From: an uncultured Lachnospiraceae bacterium
GTDB lineage: Bacteria > Bacillota > Clostridia > Lachnospirales > Lachnospiraceae
Assembly: GCA_947594335.1 (NCBI GenBank)
Contig: CANQEC010000170.1
Coordinates: forward strand, 1 to 5,758
DNA length: 5,758 nucleotides
Reading direction: 5' to 3'
Every line of letters starts with the position of its first letter. Positions within the stretch are counted from its first letter, which is position 1. This document shows positions 5,285-5,758 of this stretch, piece after piece. The position numbers were made by a program, and so were the translations under genes. The notes under the pieces were generated by a model. The model was not told where the DNA came from and did no database searches. It saw nothing but the letters and a program-made list of their open reading frames with translations.

Positions 5285-5758
5285 ATGAAGATATTGTTTA
5301 TTTCTCTTGGATGCGATAAAAACCTTGTCGATTCAGAAGAGATGATCGGACTGCTTGGCAGCAGAGGCTACACATTTACGGATGATGAAACAAAAGCGGA
5401 GGTCATTGTGATCAACACCTGCTGTTTTATCAACGACGCGAAGGAAGAAAGCATTCAGACGATTCTGGAGATGGCCGAGTACAGGAAGGCGGGAAGCTGC
5501 AGGGCATTGATTGTGACCGGCTGTCTGGCCCAGCGCTACCGCCAGGAGATCCTGGACGAAATAGAAGAAGTGGATATTGTCCTTGGAACAACGGCATGGG
5601 AAAGGATCGCGGATGCGATTGACGAAGCGCTGCGGGGGGAGCGCTCGGTAGGACTTGAGGATTTAAACGGGCTGCCTCTTCCTTCCGCAGACCGTGTTCT
5701 CACAACGGGAGGGCATTTCGCGTATCTGAAGATCGCGGAAGGCTGCAATAAGTGCTGC
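5285..5758 (+). CDS. rimO: Ribosomal protein S12 (uS12) methylthiotransferase RimO, N-terminal part
   Basis: The first 158 codons are present; the gene continues beyond the window (full-length RimO is about 440 residues). RimO is a radical-SAM enzyme with two iron-sulfur clusters that adds a methylthio group to a conserved aspartate of ribosomal protein S12. The N-terminal UPF0004/MTTase domain is visible with its three cluster cysteines: Cys10 in SLGCDKNLVDSE, Cys46 in INTCCFINDAKEES and Cys80 in VTGCLAQRY. The radical-SAM CxxxCxxC motif begins at AEGCNKCC (Cys154 and Cys158), where the window ends. LGCDKNLVDSE and the short spacing favour RimO over its tRNA-modifying relative MiaB. AGGAG at 5274-5278 is six bases before the ATG. 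It is the last operon member seen and reads on from the DUF308 gene with no terminator. Confidence 0.93.
   Translation, partial: MKILFISLGCDKNLVDSEEMIGLLGSRGYTFTDDETKAEVIVINTCCFINDAKEESIQTILEMAEYRKAGSCRALIVTGCLAQRYRQEILDEIEEVDIVLGTTAWERIADAIDEALRGERSVGLEDLNGLPLPSADRVLTTGGHFAYLKIAEGCNKCC

Noticed and set aside
1..5758. Mobile elements, CRISPR arrays, tRNA or rRNA genes, phage attachment sites
   Set aside because: There are no transposase or integrase motifs, no regularly spaced repeats, no cloverleaf-like segments, and no terminal inverted repeats with target duplications.

Overview
The window looks like chromosomal DNA of a Gram-positive anaerobe of the class Clostridia, most likely Lachnospiraceae. 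This is judged from protein character (the MLHPSYTDLM start of the omega subunit, the SGFSGVGKGT P-loop of guanylate kinase), strong AGGAG-type ribosome binding sites, and gene order. Composition is moderate in GC and even throughout. I see no mobile element, tRNA, rRNA, CRISPR array or phage gene. This is a core-genome housekeeping region; its less ordinary content lies in the non-coding stretches and in one membrane protein gene.

Layout, left to right. Bases 2-295 (+) are the C-terminal end of an M20-family dipeptidase (PepV/Sapep type). Bases 296-446 hold no gene but contain two strong hairpins, and a third overlaps the end of the next gene. Bases 447-2198 (-) encode RqcH, the NFACT protein of bacterial ribosome-associated quality control. 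Bases 2199-2401 are a divergent control region with a near-consensus promoter for the rightward operon (TTGACT-17-TATAAT), a weaker leftward promoter for rqcH, and an operator-like array of direct repeats flanking a palindrome. From 2402 onward the genes form one tight rightward operon: yicC (endoribonuclease family), remA (DUF370 regulator), gmk (guanylate kinase), rpoZ (RNA polymerase omega), a six-helix DUF308/HdeD-family membrane protein, and the 5' part of rimO (methylthiotransferase for ribosomal protein S12), which runs off the window.

How the genes fit together. The rightward operon carries basic information-processing functions: RNA turnover (YicC), transcription (RpoZ, and RemA as a DNA-binding regulator), guanine nucleotide supply (Gmk) and ribosome modification (RimO). 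The divergently transcribed rqcH clears nascent chains from stalled large subunits. Bacillus subtilis keeps yloA(rqcH), yloC(yicC), remA, gmk and rpoZ close together, so most of this is conserved synteny. The DUF308 protein between rpoZ and rimO has no evident connection to its neighbours.

No wholly new system is evident. The points most worth checking are the repeat-palindrome-repeat array upstream of rqcH, a three-codon leader ORF overlapping the yicC start codon, the hairpin cluster at the convergent gene ends, and the DUF308 gene.
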